From Chitinophaga rhizosphaerae (GTDB taxonomy: Bacteria; Bacteroidota; Bacteroidia; Chitinophagales; Chitinophagaceae), in the NCBI RefSeq assembly GCF_003958645.1, contig NZ_RXLO01000003.1, positions 744,001 to 808,000 on the forward strand: a stretch of 64,000 nt of DNA, read 5' to 3'. Each line of letters begins with the position of its first letter. The first letter of the stretch is position 1. Shown here one piece after another: positions 50,344-59,900 of this stretch. The notes under the pieces are model-generated. The model did no database searches. It was not told the origin of the DNA and saw nothing but the letters and a program-made list of their open reading frames with translations. A program made the translations under genes and the position numbers.

Positions 50344-53271
50344 CTATTCGATAATAATTTCATCCGCGAAAATGTGGCCATGCTCGCCTTTTCCGGGGTG
50401 CCAGTCGGGGATGACGCCTATCGAGGTGGCGATCACTTTCACGAACCGGGCCTTCGCGTTCACCGGGAGGCTCAGCTCCTGGATGAAGCTGCCGTGCTCG
50501 CGGGGGGAGAAGGTATTTTTCACCACACCGGCCGATCGGAAGGTTTTACCGTCGTCGGAAAGGAGGAACTCCACCTGCGTGGGGTACCAAATCCACGAAC
50601 CGATATCCTGCAACACACCGAGGCCGAGTTTCTTCAGCTGGCGGGGCGATTTCAGGTCTACGATGGCTTCCAGGTTCCCGGGGTAATGGCTTTGCCAGGC
50701 GCCGAGGCGGAAGTCTTCCCGCCCGCGGATCCCGTCGATCAGCCCGTCTGGCCCGCCTGCGGTAAACTGCGGGTGGATTTTCGACAGTACCGTAATGGTT
50801 TTGTCGGTAGGAATGAGGTAGAATGGCGTTTCCGTCACCTGGCTGTATTGACCGTTACGGAAAGCCACGGCTTTGAGGCGCGCGGATTTTTTCAGCGTAA
50901 TGGGCGCCGTATATTTTTTCGATTTGTTATCGGGCGTGCTGCCGTCGAGTGTATAAAAAATCGTAGTGTTCGGTTCTACCGCTTTCAGTGTAACGGCCAT
51001 GGAATTCTTGAACCGGTCTTCCGCAGCCACCACATAGGGAACGGCCACGATGAGATCTTCCGTGATGGCGCTCACGGGCACGTGGGTGCCGGTGGCCCAG
51101 TTCTTGTTGGGCGTGGCGCTCATGTCGAACGTCAGTTCGCCGCCTTCCATGATGGCGCTGTGGGGAATCGCCGACGTGCTGAGGCTTTCCGTTTTTCCGT
51201 TCGCGCTTTTCAGGCTAACGCCTTTCACGTAGAAGTTTTTCGGGCTGAGGTCGTTAGCCTTGATGGTAAAGGTTTTGCCGCTTTCGAGATGGATCTTCAC
51301 TTCGTCGAAAGCGGGCGTGCCGAGGCTGTAGAGGCCATCGCCGGGGCGCACGGGGTAAATACCCATGGCGCTCATGATGTACCAGGCGCTCATCTGTCCG
51401 CAGTCTTCGTTGCCGCTCAGGCCGTCGGGCGCATTGTGGTACATGGTGTTCATGACCTGGTGTACCAGTTCCTGCGTTCTCCAGGGCTGGCCGGCGTAGT
51501 TGAACAGGTACGCGATATGGTGGCTGGGCTCGTTACCGTGCGCATATTGGCCGATCAGGCCCGTAATGTCGCTCTGGTGGCGGCCGGAGAGTTGGTCTTC
51601 CGTCGTGAAAAGATGGTCCAGCTTGTCGATGAATTTTTCCCTTCCACCGTTCAGTTTCATGAGGCCGCTTACGTCTTGCGGCGCGTAGAAGCTATACTGC
51701 CAGCTGTTGGCTTCAGTGAAGAAGTTGTTCACTTCCGTGGGAACGAAGGGGCTCATCCACCTGGCGCCGATCTTGCCGCGCATAAACCCGGTAGACGCGT
51801 CGTACAGGTTTTTGTACGATTGCGCGCGACGCATATACCGATCATGCACTTCCATATCGCCGAGCATTTTGCCCATTTGTGCGATGCACCAGTCGTCGTA
51901 CGAATATTCCAGCGTGCGCGACACGGATTCGGGTTGCGTGTCCATGCTGAGGTAGCCCTGGCGGATGTAGTCCTGCATCCCGAAGCGGGTGCCTTCCGCG
52001 TAGCTGCGCATGGCTTCCAGCGCGTATTTCGCATCATATCCGCGGATGCCTTTCTGGTAGGCGTCTACGATCACGGGCACGGAATGGTAGCCGATCATGC
52101 AGAACGTTTCGTTGCCGCTCAGTTCCCATACGGGCAACATGCCGCCGTTTTTGTATTGGGCGAGGAAGGTATTGATCCAGTCGTTGGTCCGGCGATGATT
52201 GATGATGGTCATGAGCGGGTGCAGGGCACGATGGGTGTCCCACAGCGAAAACACGCTATGATTCTCGAAACCCTCTGCCTTGTGGACTTTCAGGTCGGTC
52301 CCGCGATACTGCCCGTCCACGTCCATATAGAGGTTGGGATTGAGGCAGGCGTGGTAAAGTGCGGAGTAGAACATGGTCTGCTGATCGGGCGTTCCGCCTT
52401 TCACTTCGATTTTTCCGAGTTCGGTATTCCAGGCCGAAACTGCGTTGGCGAGGGTGCCGTCGAAGTCGAAGCCGGGCATTTCGGCGTCGAGGTTCTTCAT
52501 GGCGCCGGCTTCGTTTACACCGCTGATGGCCACTTTCACGTAGATGGGATCTTTCACGTCGAACGTAAAATACGCCTTGATGTTGCGCCCTTCTGCCTGT
52601 TGCAGCGCGCCTTTGGCGGTGTCTCCCAACGCGACGGTGTGACTGCGGAAGGGCTGGCTGAATTTCATGGCGAAGTACAGTATCTGTTCCTTGGCCCAGC
52701 TGGTGGAAGTGCGCATCCCTACTATGGTGGAGTCGTTGATCACTTTCAGGGAGGAATGGATCACGATATCGCGGTGGTAGAGGTCGAGCAGTACGTGGCC
52801 TTCTTTGGCGGTGGCGGGGAATTCGTATTTATGCAGGCCTACGCGGCGGGTGGCGGTGAGGCTGGCGCGGATGTCGTATTTGTCGAGTTTCACGCTGTAG
52901 AAGCCGGCGTAGGCTTTTTCGTTGGCGTGGGAGAAAGGGGAGGCGTAGGCTTCGTTATTCCACGCGGGCTGGCCGGTAACGGGCATGAGCAGTACATCGC
53001 AGTAATCCTCGATGCCGGTGCCGCTGAGGTGGGTGTGGGAGAAGCCGTAGAGCAGGGAATCGGTGTAATGGTATCCGGAACAGCCGTCCCAGCCTTTGAG
53101 GCGGGTGTCAGGACTGAGCTGTACCATGCCGAAAGGCATACTGGGGCCGGGATACGTGTGGCCGTGGCCGCCTGTGCCGATAAAGGGATTTACTTTCTGC
53201 GCATAGTTCACGGTTTGTGCTTGCGCGGCAGATGCCAGCCCGAGGGCCAGCAAAACCATCCATTTTTTCAT
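50344..53271 (-). CDS. GH92 alpha-mannosidase with C-terminal accessory domains
   Basis: 975 residues, signal peptide 1-18 (ending AQAQ). The GH92 core (about 20-735) shows 'VNPFIGTGGHGHTYPGPSMPFGMVQLSPDT', split motifs of the N-terminal domain, 'WDTHRALHPLMTI' and 'GNEDCGQMSAWYIMSAMGIYPV', which carries the catalytic-site and Ca2+ residues of the family. A chitobiase-C/FN3-like domain (about 755-835) and a discoidin-like domain (about 840-975) extend it beyond the usual 750 residues. GH92 enzymes remove alpha-mannose from high-mannose N-glycans. A LacI-type operator lies in its promoter. Confidence 0.95.
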   Translation of the reverse strand: MKKWMVLLALGLASAAQAQTVNYAQKVNPFIGTGGHGHTYPGPSMPFGMVQLSPDTRLKGWDGCSGYHYTDSLLYGFSHTHLSGTGIEDYCDVLLMPVTGQPAWNNEAYASPFSHANEKAYAGFYSVKLDKYDIRASLTATRRVGLHKYEFPATAKEGHVLLDLYHRDIVIHSSLKVINDSTIVGMRTSTSWAKEQILYFAMKFSQPFRSHTVALGDTAKGALQQAEGRNIKAYFTFDVKDPIYVKVAISGVNEAGAMKNLDAEMPGFDFDGTLANAVSAWNTELGKIEVKGGTPDQQTMFYSALYHACLNPNLYMDVDGQYRGTDLKVHKAEGFENHSVFSLWDTHRALHPLMTIINHRRTNDWINTFLAQYKNGGMLPVWELSGNETFCMIGYHSVPVIVDAYQKGIRGYDAKYALEAMRSYAEGTRFGMQDYIRQGYLSMDTQPESVSRTLEYSYDDWCIAQMGKMLGDMEVHDRYMRRAQSYKNLYDASTGFMRGKIGARWMSPFVPTEVNNFFTEANSWQYSFYAPQDVSGLMKLNGGREKFIDKLDHLFTTEDQLSGRHQSDITGLIGQYAHGNEPSHHIAYLFNYAGQPWRTQELVHQVMNTMYHNAPDGLSGNEDCGQMSAWYIMSAMGIYPVRPGDGLYSLGTPAFDEVKIHLESGKTFTIKANDLSPKNFYVKGVSLKSANGKTESLSTSAIPHSAIMEGGELTFDMSATPNKNWATGTHVPVSAITEDLIVAVPYVVAAEDRFKNSMAVTLKAVEPNTTIFYTLDGSTPDNKSKKYTAPITLKKSARLKAVAFRNGQYSQVTETPFYLIPTDKTITVLSKIHPQFTAGGPDGLIDGIRGREDFRLGAWQSHYPGNLEAIVDLKSPRQLKKLGLGVLQDIGSWIWYPTQVEFLLSDDGKTFRSAGVVKNTFSPREHGSFIQELSLPVNAKARFVKVIATSIGVIPDWHPGKGEHGHIFADEIIIE

Positions 53272-53328
53272 TCACTGTTTTTTTAATATCCAACCGCCGG
53301 CGCCGCGGCATAGTTGCAGCCCGGTCGG

Positions 53329-53371
53329 CAAAAGCTAAAATAAGGAAAATGATTCGCTAAAACGTTTTAGT
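53329..53371 (-). promoter_or_regulatory. GH92 promoter with LacI-type operator
   Basis: The 16-bp site GCTAAAACGTTTTAGT (53356-53371) contains the perfect 14-bp palindrome CTAAAACGTTTTAG with the central AAACGTTT of LacI-family operators. It covers the -33 position relative to TAGCTTTTG (53329-53337, minus strand), 19 bp away, a near-consensus -7 box. A repressor bound here would block transcription of the GH92 gene 58 bp downstream. Confidence 0.65.
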
Positions 53372-53421
53372 GTTTTGAAAAATGATGAACGGAGGGGTAG
53401 GACGATTGGCCGTAAACGAAA

Positions 53422-53444
53422 AAGGCTCCCGGACTGGGAGCCTT
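53422..53444 (-). terminator. Terminator of the EEP-family gene
   Basis: Perfect stem AAGGCTCCC / GGGAGCCTT with a 5-nt loop and T-rich run on the minus strand, 24 bp past the stop codon. Confidence 0.85.
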
Positions 53445-53468
53445 CTTTTATGATGTTTAACCGTGTGT

Positions 53469-54245
53469 TTACTTCAGCATCAGTTCCGCGATCACGGGCC
53501 GGTGGTCAGACGCGATGGTTTCTTCTACCACGGCTGCCGTGCTCACATGCCAGCGTCCTTTCCCGGAAAGCAGGATGTAGTCGAGCTTCTGGGTGGGCTT
53601 GTCAGACGGCCATGTGGGCCCCAGTTTTTCGGTCGCGTCGGTGAAATGCGCCTTCAGCTGCGCGATCTCTCTGGATGGCGGCAGAGCGTTGAAATCGCCG
53701 GCGATCACGAAGGGAACGGGAGAACGGTGCAGTTGCTGCAGGATCAGTTGTATCTGCGAAAGGCGGTCTGCCGGGTCTTCCGTATGATCGAGATGGGCCG
53801 AGGCGAAACGCAGGAGGCTGTCGCCCGGGAGCTGCACCGTTACGATGGCGGCCGATCTCGGTTCGCCTTCCTTGCCATTGGACGGGAGGGCGAGCGTGTA
53901 GGCCGACTGGATGGGGTATCTCGAAAGCACCCCGTTGCCATATCCGCCGCCATCGAAGTCCATGGCTTTGCCGAAGTAGATATACATCCCGGTGGCGTCG
54001 GCGAGTTCCTTGAGGATGTCGGATTTACCGATGCGGAGTGTGGCGGAGTCTACTTCCTGCAGTGCCACGAGGTCAGGATTGGTGGCAAGGATCACGGTGG
54101 CGATGCCCTGGATATCGAGCTTGCCGTTCATGTTTTCGGCATGGTGAATATTGTAGGTCAGCACCTTGATCACCTGGCCCTGGACCTGCGCTTTCGCCGA
54201 AAGCGCGCCGGTCATGAAAATCAGATATAGAATAGTTCGCTGCAT
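53469..54245 (-). CDS. Secreted endonuclease/exonuclease/phosphatase (EEP) family hydrolase
   Basis: 258 residues, signal peptide 1-19 (ALSAKAQ). EEP-fold motifs are complete: 'VLTYNIHHAEN', 'LVALQEVD', 'ASAHLDH', 'FVIAGDFNALP', 'KLDYILLSG' and 'SDHRPVIAEL', so catalysis of a phosphodiester or phosphomonoester is likely. Exported EEP proteins of this size in Bacteroidota often sit with GH92 mannosidases. It is preceded by an alkaline-phosphatase-family gene (49-bp gap), so the pair may strip phosphate or phosphodiester groups from glycans; inference. Confidence 0.88.
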   Translation of the reverse strand: MQRTILYLIFMTGALSAKAQVQGQVIKVLTYNIHHAENMNGKLDIQGIATVILATNPDLVALQEVDSATLRIGKSDILKELADATGMYIYFGKAMDFDGGGYGNGVLSRYPIQSAYTLALPSNGKEGEPRSAAIVTVQLPGDSLLRFASAHLDHTEDPADRLSQIQLILQQLHRSPVPFVIAGDFNALPPSREIAQLKAHFTDATEKLGPTWPSDKPTQKLDYILLSGKGRWHVSTAAVVEETIASDHRPVIAELMLK

Positions 54246-54294
54246 ACAGTGATAAATGGGATCCGGGCGATCGGCGGCTGAGGCGGATCGCGCC

Positions 54295-55176
54295 TTATTT
54301 GAAAATGCTCTTCACGGGCCGGCCGGTCCAGCTCTGCGGAGTCTTCAACCCGAAGATATATGCGATCGTTGCGGCCGTATCGTACGTCATCACGCTTTCT
54401 GTCACTTCATTGGCTTTTTTGATGCCTTTCCCGGTAAAAATCCAGGGGATCTGCATTTCCACCATCGTTTTGCCGCCATGGCCCTTGTTGATGCCGCCGT
54501 GGTCGGAAGAAAGGATGATCACGCTGTTGTCCCACATCCCGGCGTCTTTCACGGCCTGGAGAATCTTACCTAATAAAACGTCGTTTTTATGCACTTGTTC
54601 ATAATACGGCGGAATGTTATGCCCGATTTCGTGGCCCACCCCGTCTGGCTGGTCGAAATGTACGAAAAGAAAATCCGGTTTCTTTTCTTTCAGGTATGCA
54701 ATAGCCGTTTCGGTAGTGGCGCTGTCCGACGGACAATGCTGGTCTTTGTTCACCGCCTGTTTCGGGAACAGGTAGCCGATGCCGCCCCAGGAATAGATCA
54801 CGCCGGTTTCCGCGTTGGGCTTTTGCTCGCGCAGCAAGGTGAATAGGGAAGGGAAGAGGCCGTATTTGTCCAGCTCCCGGGGTTCCACTTCAGGCGTTTT
54901 ACTGCCCCATTCGGTGAAGCCGTGGAGTTCCGGAGCGGCGCCCATGATCATGGAAGCCCAGTTTACGGCGCTGGAAGAAGGAAGTACGCTGCGTGCCTTC
55001 AACGTCCAGCTGCCGTCGGCCATCATCTGTTTCATGACCGGATTGTCCGATTTTTCCATGGCGTAAGCCCCGAGCCCGTCCATTCCGATCAGGATCACAT
55101 GCTTAACACCTTTCACCTGCGCGTTCGCGCCAAGCGCCATACACAACAATAAAGCTAAGTAGCGAGCTTTTCTCAT
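54295..55176 (-). CDS. Alkaline-phosphatase superfamily phosphodiesterase (NPP/AtaC-like)
   Basis: 293 residues, signal peptide 1-19 (GANAQ). 'HVILIGMDGLGAYAME' gives the first metal Asp; Ser/Thr in 'PSSSAVNWASMIMGAAPELHG' is the usual nucleophile region. 'FVHFDQPDGVGHEIGHN' and 'VIILSSDHGGINKGHGG' supply the remaining Asp/His zinc ligands, so both metal sites look intact. It hydrolyses a phosphate ester outside the cytoplasm; substrate unknown. It precedes the EEP gene on the same strand. Confidence 0.88.
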   Translation of the reverse strand: MRKARYLALLLCMALGANAQVKGVKHVILIGMDGLGAYAMEKSDNPVMKQMMADGSWTLKARSVLPSSSAVNWASMIMGAAPELHGFTEWGSKTPEVEPRELDKYGLFPSLFTLLREQKPNAETGVIYSWGGIGYLFPKQAVNKDQHCPSDSATTETAIAYLKEKKPDFLFVHFDQPDGVGHEIGHNIPPYYEQVHKNDVLLGKILQAVKDAGMWDNSVIILSSDHGGINKGHGGKTMVEMQIPWIFTGKGIKKANEVTESVMTYDTAATIAYIFGLKTPQSWTGRPVKSIFK

Positions 55177-55338
55177 GTTTCGACTAATTTAAAAATTATT
55201 TAATGTATTGACCCTGCCGCGTTTTTCACAAAGCGGAATTGTGGATAAATGTAGGGAATGTTGAGTGAGTTTTGTTTAATATTTATATACAAGGATGGGT
55301 TTTTGGATAACTGGTGTATACATTTGATCGTCATATGC

Positions 55339-56100
55339 CTATTGACCATTCAGTCCGGCTTCGGCGCCTGCGCGAATTGCGCGGACGATAGGGGCCTGCG
55401 TCACGGAGATACCGTATTCCGGCACGCCGGGAATGCCGCCCATGCTCACATTGGGGTTGCGGTACTCCATGCGGCTGTCGATATAATCGCGGGCGGTGGA
55501 ATGGTATTCCGGCGCGCCGCTGGCTTTGGCGAGGGCTTCGGCGTTGTGGGCGCGCAGGCCGGAACCGGCCATGATGCGGATGCGGCCGGCAGATCTTTCC
55601 ACCAGCTCGCGGATGAGGGCGGCGCCTTCCAGGGCGGTATTGCGCTGGCCGGAGGTAAGGATGCGCTCGCAGCCGGTGGCGATCACGTCTTCCAGTGCCA
55701 GGAAGGGATCGTCCGTCATATCGAAAGCCCTGTGGAACGTAACGCCCATGGGCCTGGCCAGGTCTACCAGCGCGCGGGTACGCTCCACGTCCACCTTTCC
55801 ACCGGCCGTCAGCAATCCGATCACGACACCGTCGCAGCCCAGTTCCTTGCACGCGCGGATGTCGCGTTGCATGACATCAAATTCGGCGCCGTCATACAGA
55901 AAATCGCCCCCGCGCGGCCTGATGATCGGATAGATCTTCAATCCGCACTTTTCCCGTACCGCGGCGATCATGCCGTAGCTGGGCGTGGTGCCGCCTTCCA
56001 GTAGATTGTCGCACAATTCGATTCTATCCGCACCGCCTTCTTCGGCGGCGATGCAGGAGGCCACGGAAGTGGCGCAAATTTCCAGCGTGATCTTTTTCAA
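55339..56100 (-). CDS. cutC: CutC family TIM-barrel protein
   Basis: 253 residues. 'LEICATSVASCIAAEEGGADRIELCDNLLEGGTTPSYG', split in conserved blocks, 'IRPRGGDFLYDGAEFDVM', 'GVVIGLLTAGGKVD', 'VTFHRAFDM' and 'RIMAGSGLRAHN' are the standard CutC signatures. The family was named for copper tolerance in E. coli but its enzyme activity is unknown. Here it follows the glycosylasparaginase gene by 75 bp, with a terminator between, in an N-glycan breakdown region; no copper gene is near. A sugar- or amine-related activity is a fair alternative. The 162-bp gap 55177-55338 shows no gene. Confidence 0.93.
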   Translation of the reverse strand: MKKITLEICATSVASCIAAEEGGADRIELCDNLLEGGTTPSYGMIAAVREKCGLKIYPIIRPRGGDFLYDGAEFDVMQRDIRACKELGCDGVVIGLLTAGGKVDVERTRALVDLARPMGVTFHRAFDMTDDPFLALEDVIATGCERILTSGQRNTALEGAALIRELVERSAGRIRIMAGSGLRAHNAEALAKASGAPEYHSTARDYIDSRMEYRNPNVSMGGIPGVPEYGISVTQAPIVRAIRAGAEAGLNGQ

Positions 56101-56123
56101 AGTCCAGATTTTTACAAAAATAA

Positions 56124-56158
56124 GGATCGGCTACCAGCGTTTGCCGGGTAGCCGATCC
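56124..56158 (-). terminator. Terminator of the glycosylasparaginase gene
   Basis: Perfect 11-bp stem GGATCGGCTAC / GTAGCCGATCC followed on the minus strand by TTATTTTTG, 17 bp past the stop codon and before cutC. Confidence 0.88.
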
Positions 56159-56175
56159 AAAGTTTCGAACATAAA

Positions 56176-57216
56176 TTATTGGAAGTAATATTTGCCTTTG
56201 ATGAGCACTTCTTCTTTTTCGCCGGTGGTGCAGGCGTAGCTGAACCCGGGATGCAGGCAGTACGCGCCGTGCTCGCCTTTTTTGTTGAGGGCCAGGAAGC
56301 CGATCTGGATCTCCTTTGCCTTGGCGGGTTTTTTCTTCACGATGCGCAAAACCGCTTCCTTGCAGGCGGCTTCGGGAGAGTATCCCTGGCGCATCAGTTC
56401 CACCACCAAAAAGCTCCCTACCACACGGATCACTTCTTCTCCCACGCCGGTTGCCGTGGCGGCGCCTATTTCGTTATCGACATACAATCCCGCGCCGATA
56501 ATGGGCGAATCGCCCACCCGGCCGTGCATCTTGAAAGCCATGCCGCTGGTAGTGCAGGCGCCGGAAAGGTTCCCGGCCGCGTCGAGCGCCACCATGCCGA
56601 TGGTATCGTGGTTCCAGGCGTTGCCGGGCAGGCGCAGCGGGTTGAACGCCGTGGTGCCTTTGCCTTCGTACTGCTGGTTCTCGATATTGATGACGGGTTT
56701 ATATTCCGCTTTCTTCAGCCATTCTTTCCACGCCTTTTCGGATTCGGGCGTGAGGAGGTTTTCTTTCCGGAAACCGTTCTCCAGCGCAAATTGCAATGCG
56801 CCGTCGCCCACGAGCATCACATGCGGGGTTTTCTCCATCACCTTGCGGGCCACGGAGATCGGGTGCTTGATGTGCTCTATGGCGGCCACGGAACCGCAGT
56901 TCCCGAACTCGTCCATGATGCAGGCGTCCAGCGTAACGCGGCCGTCGCGGTCGGGATATCCGCCGTAACCTACGGTTACGTTCTTTTCATCGGCTTCGGG
57001 CACATGCACTCCGGCTTCAACAGCGTCGAGCGCACGGCCGCCCTTGCCCAGCACGCCCCATGCGGCGCGGTTGGCGGCTATTCCGAAGTCCCACGTAGAA
57101 ACAACGATGGGTTTGCGGCCCTTGCCGCGCGATGCGGCCGCTGCGGGGATACCGTCCAGCGAAAGTGCGGCGGCGCCCAGGGCGGCGGTTTTCAAAAAGT
57201 TCCTTCTGCTCTTCAT
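56176..57216 (-). CDS. N4-(beta-N-acetylglucosaminyl)-L-asparaginase (glycosylasparaginase)
   Basis: 346 residues, Ntn-hydrolase. A Tat-type leader 'KSRRNFLKTAALGAAAL' suggests folded export. The self-cleavage site is Asp-Thr in 'WNHDTIGMVALD', with the Thr as new N-terminal nucleophile. 'GRVGDSPIIGAGLYVDNEIGAATATG' contains the substrate-binding Arg and Asp and is the family signature. It cuts the GlcNAc-Asn bond left after N-glycan trimming, giving aspartate and 1-amino-GlcNAc. It starts 24 bp after the ROK kinase gene, in the same operon. Confidence 0.94.
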   Translation of the reverse strand: MKSRRNFLKTAALGAAALSLDGIPAAAASRGKGRKPIVVSTWDFGIAANRAAWGVLGKGGRALDAVEAGVHVPEADEKNVTVGYGGYPDRDGRVTLDACIMDEFGNCGSVAAIEHIKHPISVARKVMEKTPHVMLVGDGALQFALENGFRKENLLTPESEKAWKEWLKKAEYKPVINIENQQYEGKGTTAFNPLRLPGNAWNHDTIGMVALDAAGNLSGACTTSGMAFKMHGRVGDSPIIGAGLYVDNEIGAATATGVGEEVIRVVGSFLVVELMRQGYSPEAACKEAVLRIVKKKPAKAKEIQIGFLALNKKGEHGAYCLHPGFSYACTTGEKEEVLIKGKYYFQ

Positions 57217-57240
57217 GCTACACTAAAGGTTATGTCACTG

Positions 57241-58206
57241 TTAATCTTTCATTTCCCAGGCCATGGCGCTGGCGCCGAGAATGGCGGCGTCGCTTTCCTT
57301 GAGCTCGGAGAACAGCAATTTAACTTTATTCTGGAAGATGGGGAGCAGGTTTACTTCCATGTGCTCGCGAACGGGGCGCATGATAAGGTCGCCTGCCTGT
57401 GTAAGGCCGCCGAACAGCACGATGGCTTCGGGGCTGGAGAACATCACGAAGTTGGCGAGGGCTTCCCCGAGCACCTTTCCGGTGAACTCGTAGATCTCCA
57501 TGGCCAGTTTGTCGCCTTTGATGGCGGCTTCGTAGATGAGCTTGGAATCGATCTCCTCGCGATTGTGGTTGCGAAGCATGGAATCCAGTTCCGGGTGGGC
57601 TTCGAGCAGTTCCAGCGCGGTATTGGTGACACCGGTAGCGGATGCGTACGATTCGAGGGAGCCGCGGGCGCCGGTCCCGGGATGGAGACGGCCGCCTGGC
57701 ACTACGATCACGTGGCCGAGCTCGCCGGCGAAGCCGTCGTGGCCGTAAATCAGCTGTCCGTTAGCGACGATGCCGCTGCCAACGCCGGTGCCGAGCGTGA
57801 TGGTGATAAAATCTTTCATGCCGCGTGCGGAGCCGTAGGTCATTTCGCCGAGTGCGGCCGCGTTGGCGTCGTTGGTAAGAACCGTGGGAAGGCCGAAGAG
57901 GTCTTCCAGCATTTGCGCCAGGGGCACGATGCCTTTCCAGCGCAGGTTCGGAGCGTATTCGATGTTGCCGGTATAGTAGTTGCCGTTGGGGGCGCCTACG
58001 CCGATACCGCGGATGTTTTCGATGCCGCCGACCTGTTCGATCAGCTTGGTGAGCCGCTGGTGCAGCTCTTCGAGAAACATGGTAACTTCTTCGTGTGCTT
58101 TGGTTGACATGCGGTCCTGGCAAAGGATGTTGCCACGACGGTCTACAATACCGAATTTAGTGTTCGTTCCACCGATATCAATGCCCACCGCTAGTTGCTG
58201 ACTCAT
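57241..58206 (-). CDS. ROK-family sugar kinase
   Basis: 321 residues. '[16 protein letters not shown]' (ATP), '[11 protein letters not shown]', '[13 protein letters not shown]' (catalytic Asp) and '[16 protein letters not shown]' are intact. The ROK zinc loop, normally C-x-C-G-x-x-G-C, reads '[11 protein letters not shown]' and has lost all its cysteines, though the upstream His in 'ELGHVIVV' remains. Substrate may be glucose, GlcNAc or mannose; the setting favours GlcNAc or mannose freed by the nearby GH20 and GH92 enzymes. Its start overlaps the transporter gene by 29 bp, so the two are translated together. Confidence 0.92.
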   Translation of the reverse strand: MSQQLAVGIDIGGTNTKFGIVDRRGNILCQDRMSTKAHEEVTMFLEELHQRLTKLIEQVGGIENIRGIGVGAPNGNYYTGNIEYAPNLRWKGIVPLAQMLEDLFGLPTVLTNDANAAALGEMTYGSARGMKDFITITLGTGVGSGIVANGQLIYGHDGFAGELGHVIVVPGGRLHPGTGARGSLESYASATGVTNTALELLEAHPELDSMLRNHNREEIDSKLIYEAAIKGDKLAMEIYEFTGKVLGEALANFVMFSSPEAIVLFGGLTQAGDLIMRPVREHMEVNLLPIFQNKVKLLFSELKESDAAILGASAMAWEMKD

Positions 58207-59806
58207 AGTCTATTCCTTGGGATTTTAAAATTGATTTTACGCGTAATGCAAAGAATGCCAGGTATGCGAAGCATGCCACCGGCACGATATAAGACGTGTG
58301 AATGCCGATCGAGTCTGCGATACCGCCCTGTAACGGGGGGACCAGGGCCCCGCCGAGGATCATCATGATAAGGAAAGACGAGCCCTGGCCGGTGTATTTA
58401 CCCAGGCCGGCGATCGAGAGGCTGAAGATGCAGGGCCACATCACCGAGCAGAACAGGCCGCCGCTGATGAACGCGAACGTAGCTACCTGGCCGGTGGTGA
58501 ACAGGCCGATGATCATCGCGGCCACACCCATCACACCGAAGGTGAGCAGCGTTTTGGCCGGCTTTTCCTGTCCGTAGAAGAAACCCAGGATCTGGATCAC
58601 GATGCAGATCGCGAAGGGATAGAGAATGGTAATGTCGTTCCCTTTCATGGCGTTGGCACCGAGGATGACGCCGTAAGCGATGAATGGTACCACAACGGAA
58701 AGCACCTGCCGCGCGATTTTCGAGATATTGAACACGCTGATGGCGCCCGTCCACCGGCCGATCATCAAACCGCCCCAGAAAATCGAAATATAAGGGCTGA
58801 TCTCGGATTCATGCAGGCCTTCCGGCGTGAGGAACCCGGGTGTTTTCAGCAGTTCGCCGAGGTTGGAGGAAGTGCTCACTTCCACGCCTACATACACGAA
58901 GATGGCGATCATCCCCATGATGAGCTGCGGATATTTCATGGCGCCCCATCCGTCGCCGTTGGAGCGGGCCGTGAACTGGCTGTAGAAAAGGATCACCAGG
59001 ATGCCTATGATCCCGGCGATGAAGTAAGGCAGGGGATGGGTGGTAACGCCCGTCCCGATGGCGATCACGACAAACATCAGGGTGATGCCCAGCAGGGAGC
59101 GCGTAGCCTTGGGGGAAGATTCGAAATGATCGTCTTCCGTGCCCTTCGGCATTTTGGTAGCCGCGAAAATACCTGCTGCTGCGAGGAAGAGGCCTACGAG
59201 CGTGAGGTACAATACGTTGATCTTGCTGATATCGGTATCGCCGGTGGCGCCGCTCACTTTGGCGGAGCCGAACAGGAGGATGGATACGATGATGGGGCCG
59301 ATGGTGGTGCCGAAGGAGTTGACACCGCCCGCGAGGTTGAGCCGGTGTGCGCCGCCGGCCGGGTCTCCCAGGAGGATGGCGAAGGGGTTGGCGGCCGTTT
59401 GCTGCAGCGAGAAGCCGAGGGCCACGATGAAGTAGGCGCCCAGGATCAGGTAGAAGGCGGCGGTTTTATCGGTCATGCCCAGGCCGAGGTTCACCGCGCC
59501 GATGGTGGCGGCCGCACCTACGCCGGAAATGATCAGGCCATATATGATCCCTTTTTTGAAACCGATACGGTTCAGGATGTCGACCCCTTTCATGGCGGAA
59601 AGAAGGTAGAGGATGAGGGACCCTACGAAGTAAGCCCCGTAAAATGCGAAGTCGATGAGCTGCGACTGGATTTGCGTCAGCTCGAAGTGCGCTTTACAGA
59701 AGGGAATGAGTATACTGTTGGAGGCCGCTACGAATCCCCAGAAAAAGAAAACGAGGACCAGTACGGAAAACGACGGATGCGTACCCTGTTTTTGTGGCGT
59801 GGACAT
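58178..59806 (-). CDS. FucP-type MFS sugar:proton symporter
   Basis: 542 residues, 12 or more membrane helices. '[17 protein letters not shown]' and '[19 protein letters not shown]' are FucP/GluP-family signatures, with '[13 protein letters not shown]'. It is about 110 residues longer than the divergent transporter at 59991, mainly through a larger mid-region loop and extra helices. It should bring a monosaccharide (hexose or GlcNAc) across the inner membrane for the ROK kinase, whose gene it overlaps. It is first in a transporter-kinase-glycosylasparaginase operon and shares an operator with the divergent gene. Confidence 0.93.
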   Translation of the reverse strand: MSTPQKQGTHPSFSVLVLVFFFWGFVAASNSILIPFCKAHFELTQIQSQLIDFAFYGAYFVGSLILYLLSAMKGVDILNRIGFKKGIIYGLIISGVGAAATIGAVNLGLGMTDKTAAFYLILGAYFIVALGFSLQQTAANPFAILLGDPAGGAHRLNLAGGVNSFGTTIGPIIVSILLFGSAKVSGATGDTDISKINVLYLTLVGLFLAAAGIFAATKMPKGTEDDHFESSPKATRSLLGITLMFVVIAIGTGVTTHPLPYFIAGIIGILVILFYSQFTARSNGDGWGAMKYPQLIMGMIAIFVYVGVEVSTSSNLGELLKTPGFLTPEGLHESEISPYISIFWGGLMIGRWTGAISVFNISKIARQVLSVVVPFIAYGVILGANAMKGNDITILYPFAICIVIQILGFFYGQEKPAKTLLTFGVMGVAAMIIGLFTTGQVATFAFISGGLFCSVMWPCIFSLSIAGLGKYTGQGSSFLIMMILGGALVPPLQGGIADSIGIHTSYIVPVACFAYLAFFALRVKSILKSQGIDYESATSGGH

Positions 59807-59900
59807 ATACCGTTAAATTTTGGTAAAATTAGGGTCTAAATGTATAATTATTTTTTTGAGAAAAGGTCAAAAAGAAACCGGAACGCCTTATTTTTTTACA

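Noticed and set aside
50323..53286. A 987-codon open frame antisense to GH92, and similar long antisense frames (45-1175, 2846-4285, 5718-7619, 16903-18219, 44714-46528, 47989-50073, 56179-58107)
   Set aside because: They exist because of GC-rich codon use in the true gene. Their translations are low-complexity, rich in G, H, V and F, and lack any domain or motif.
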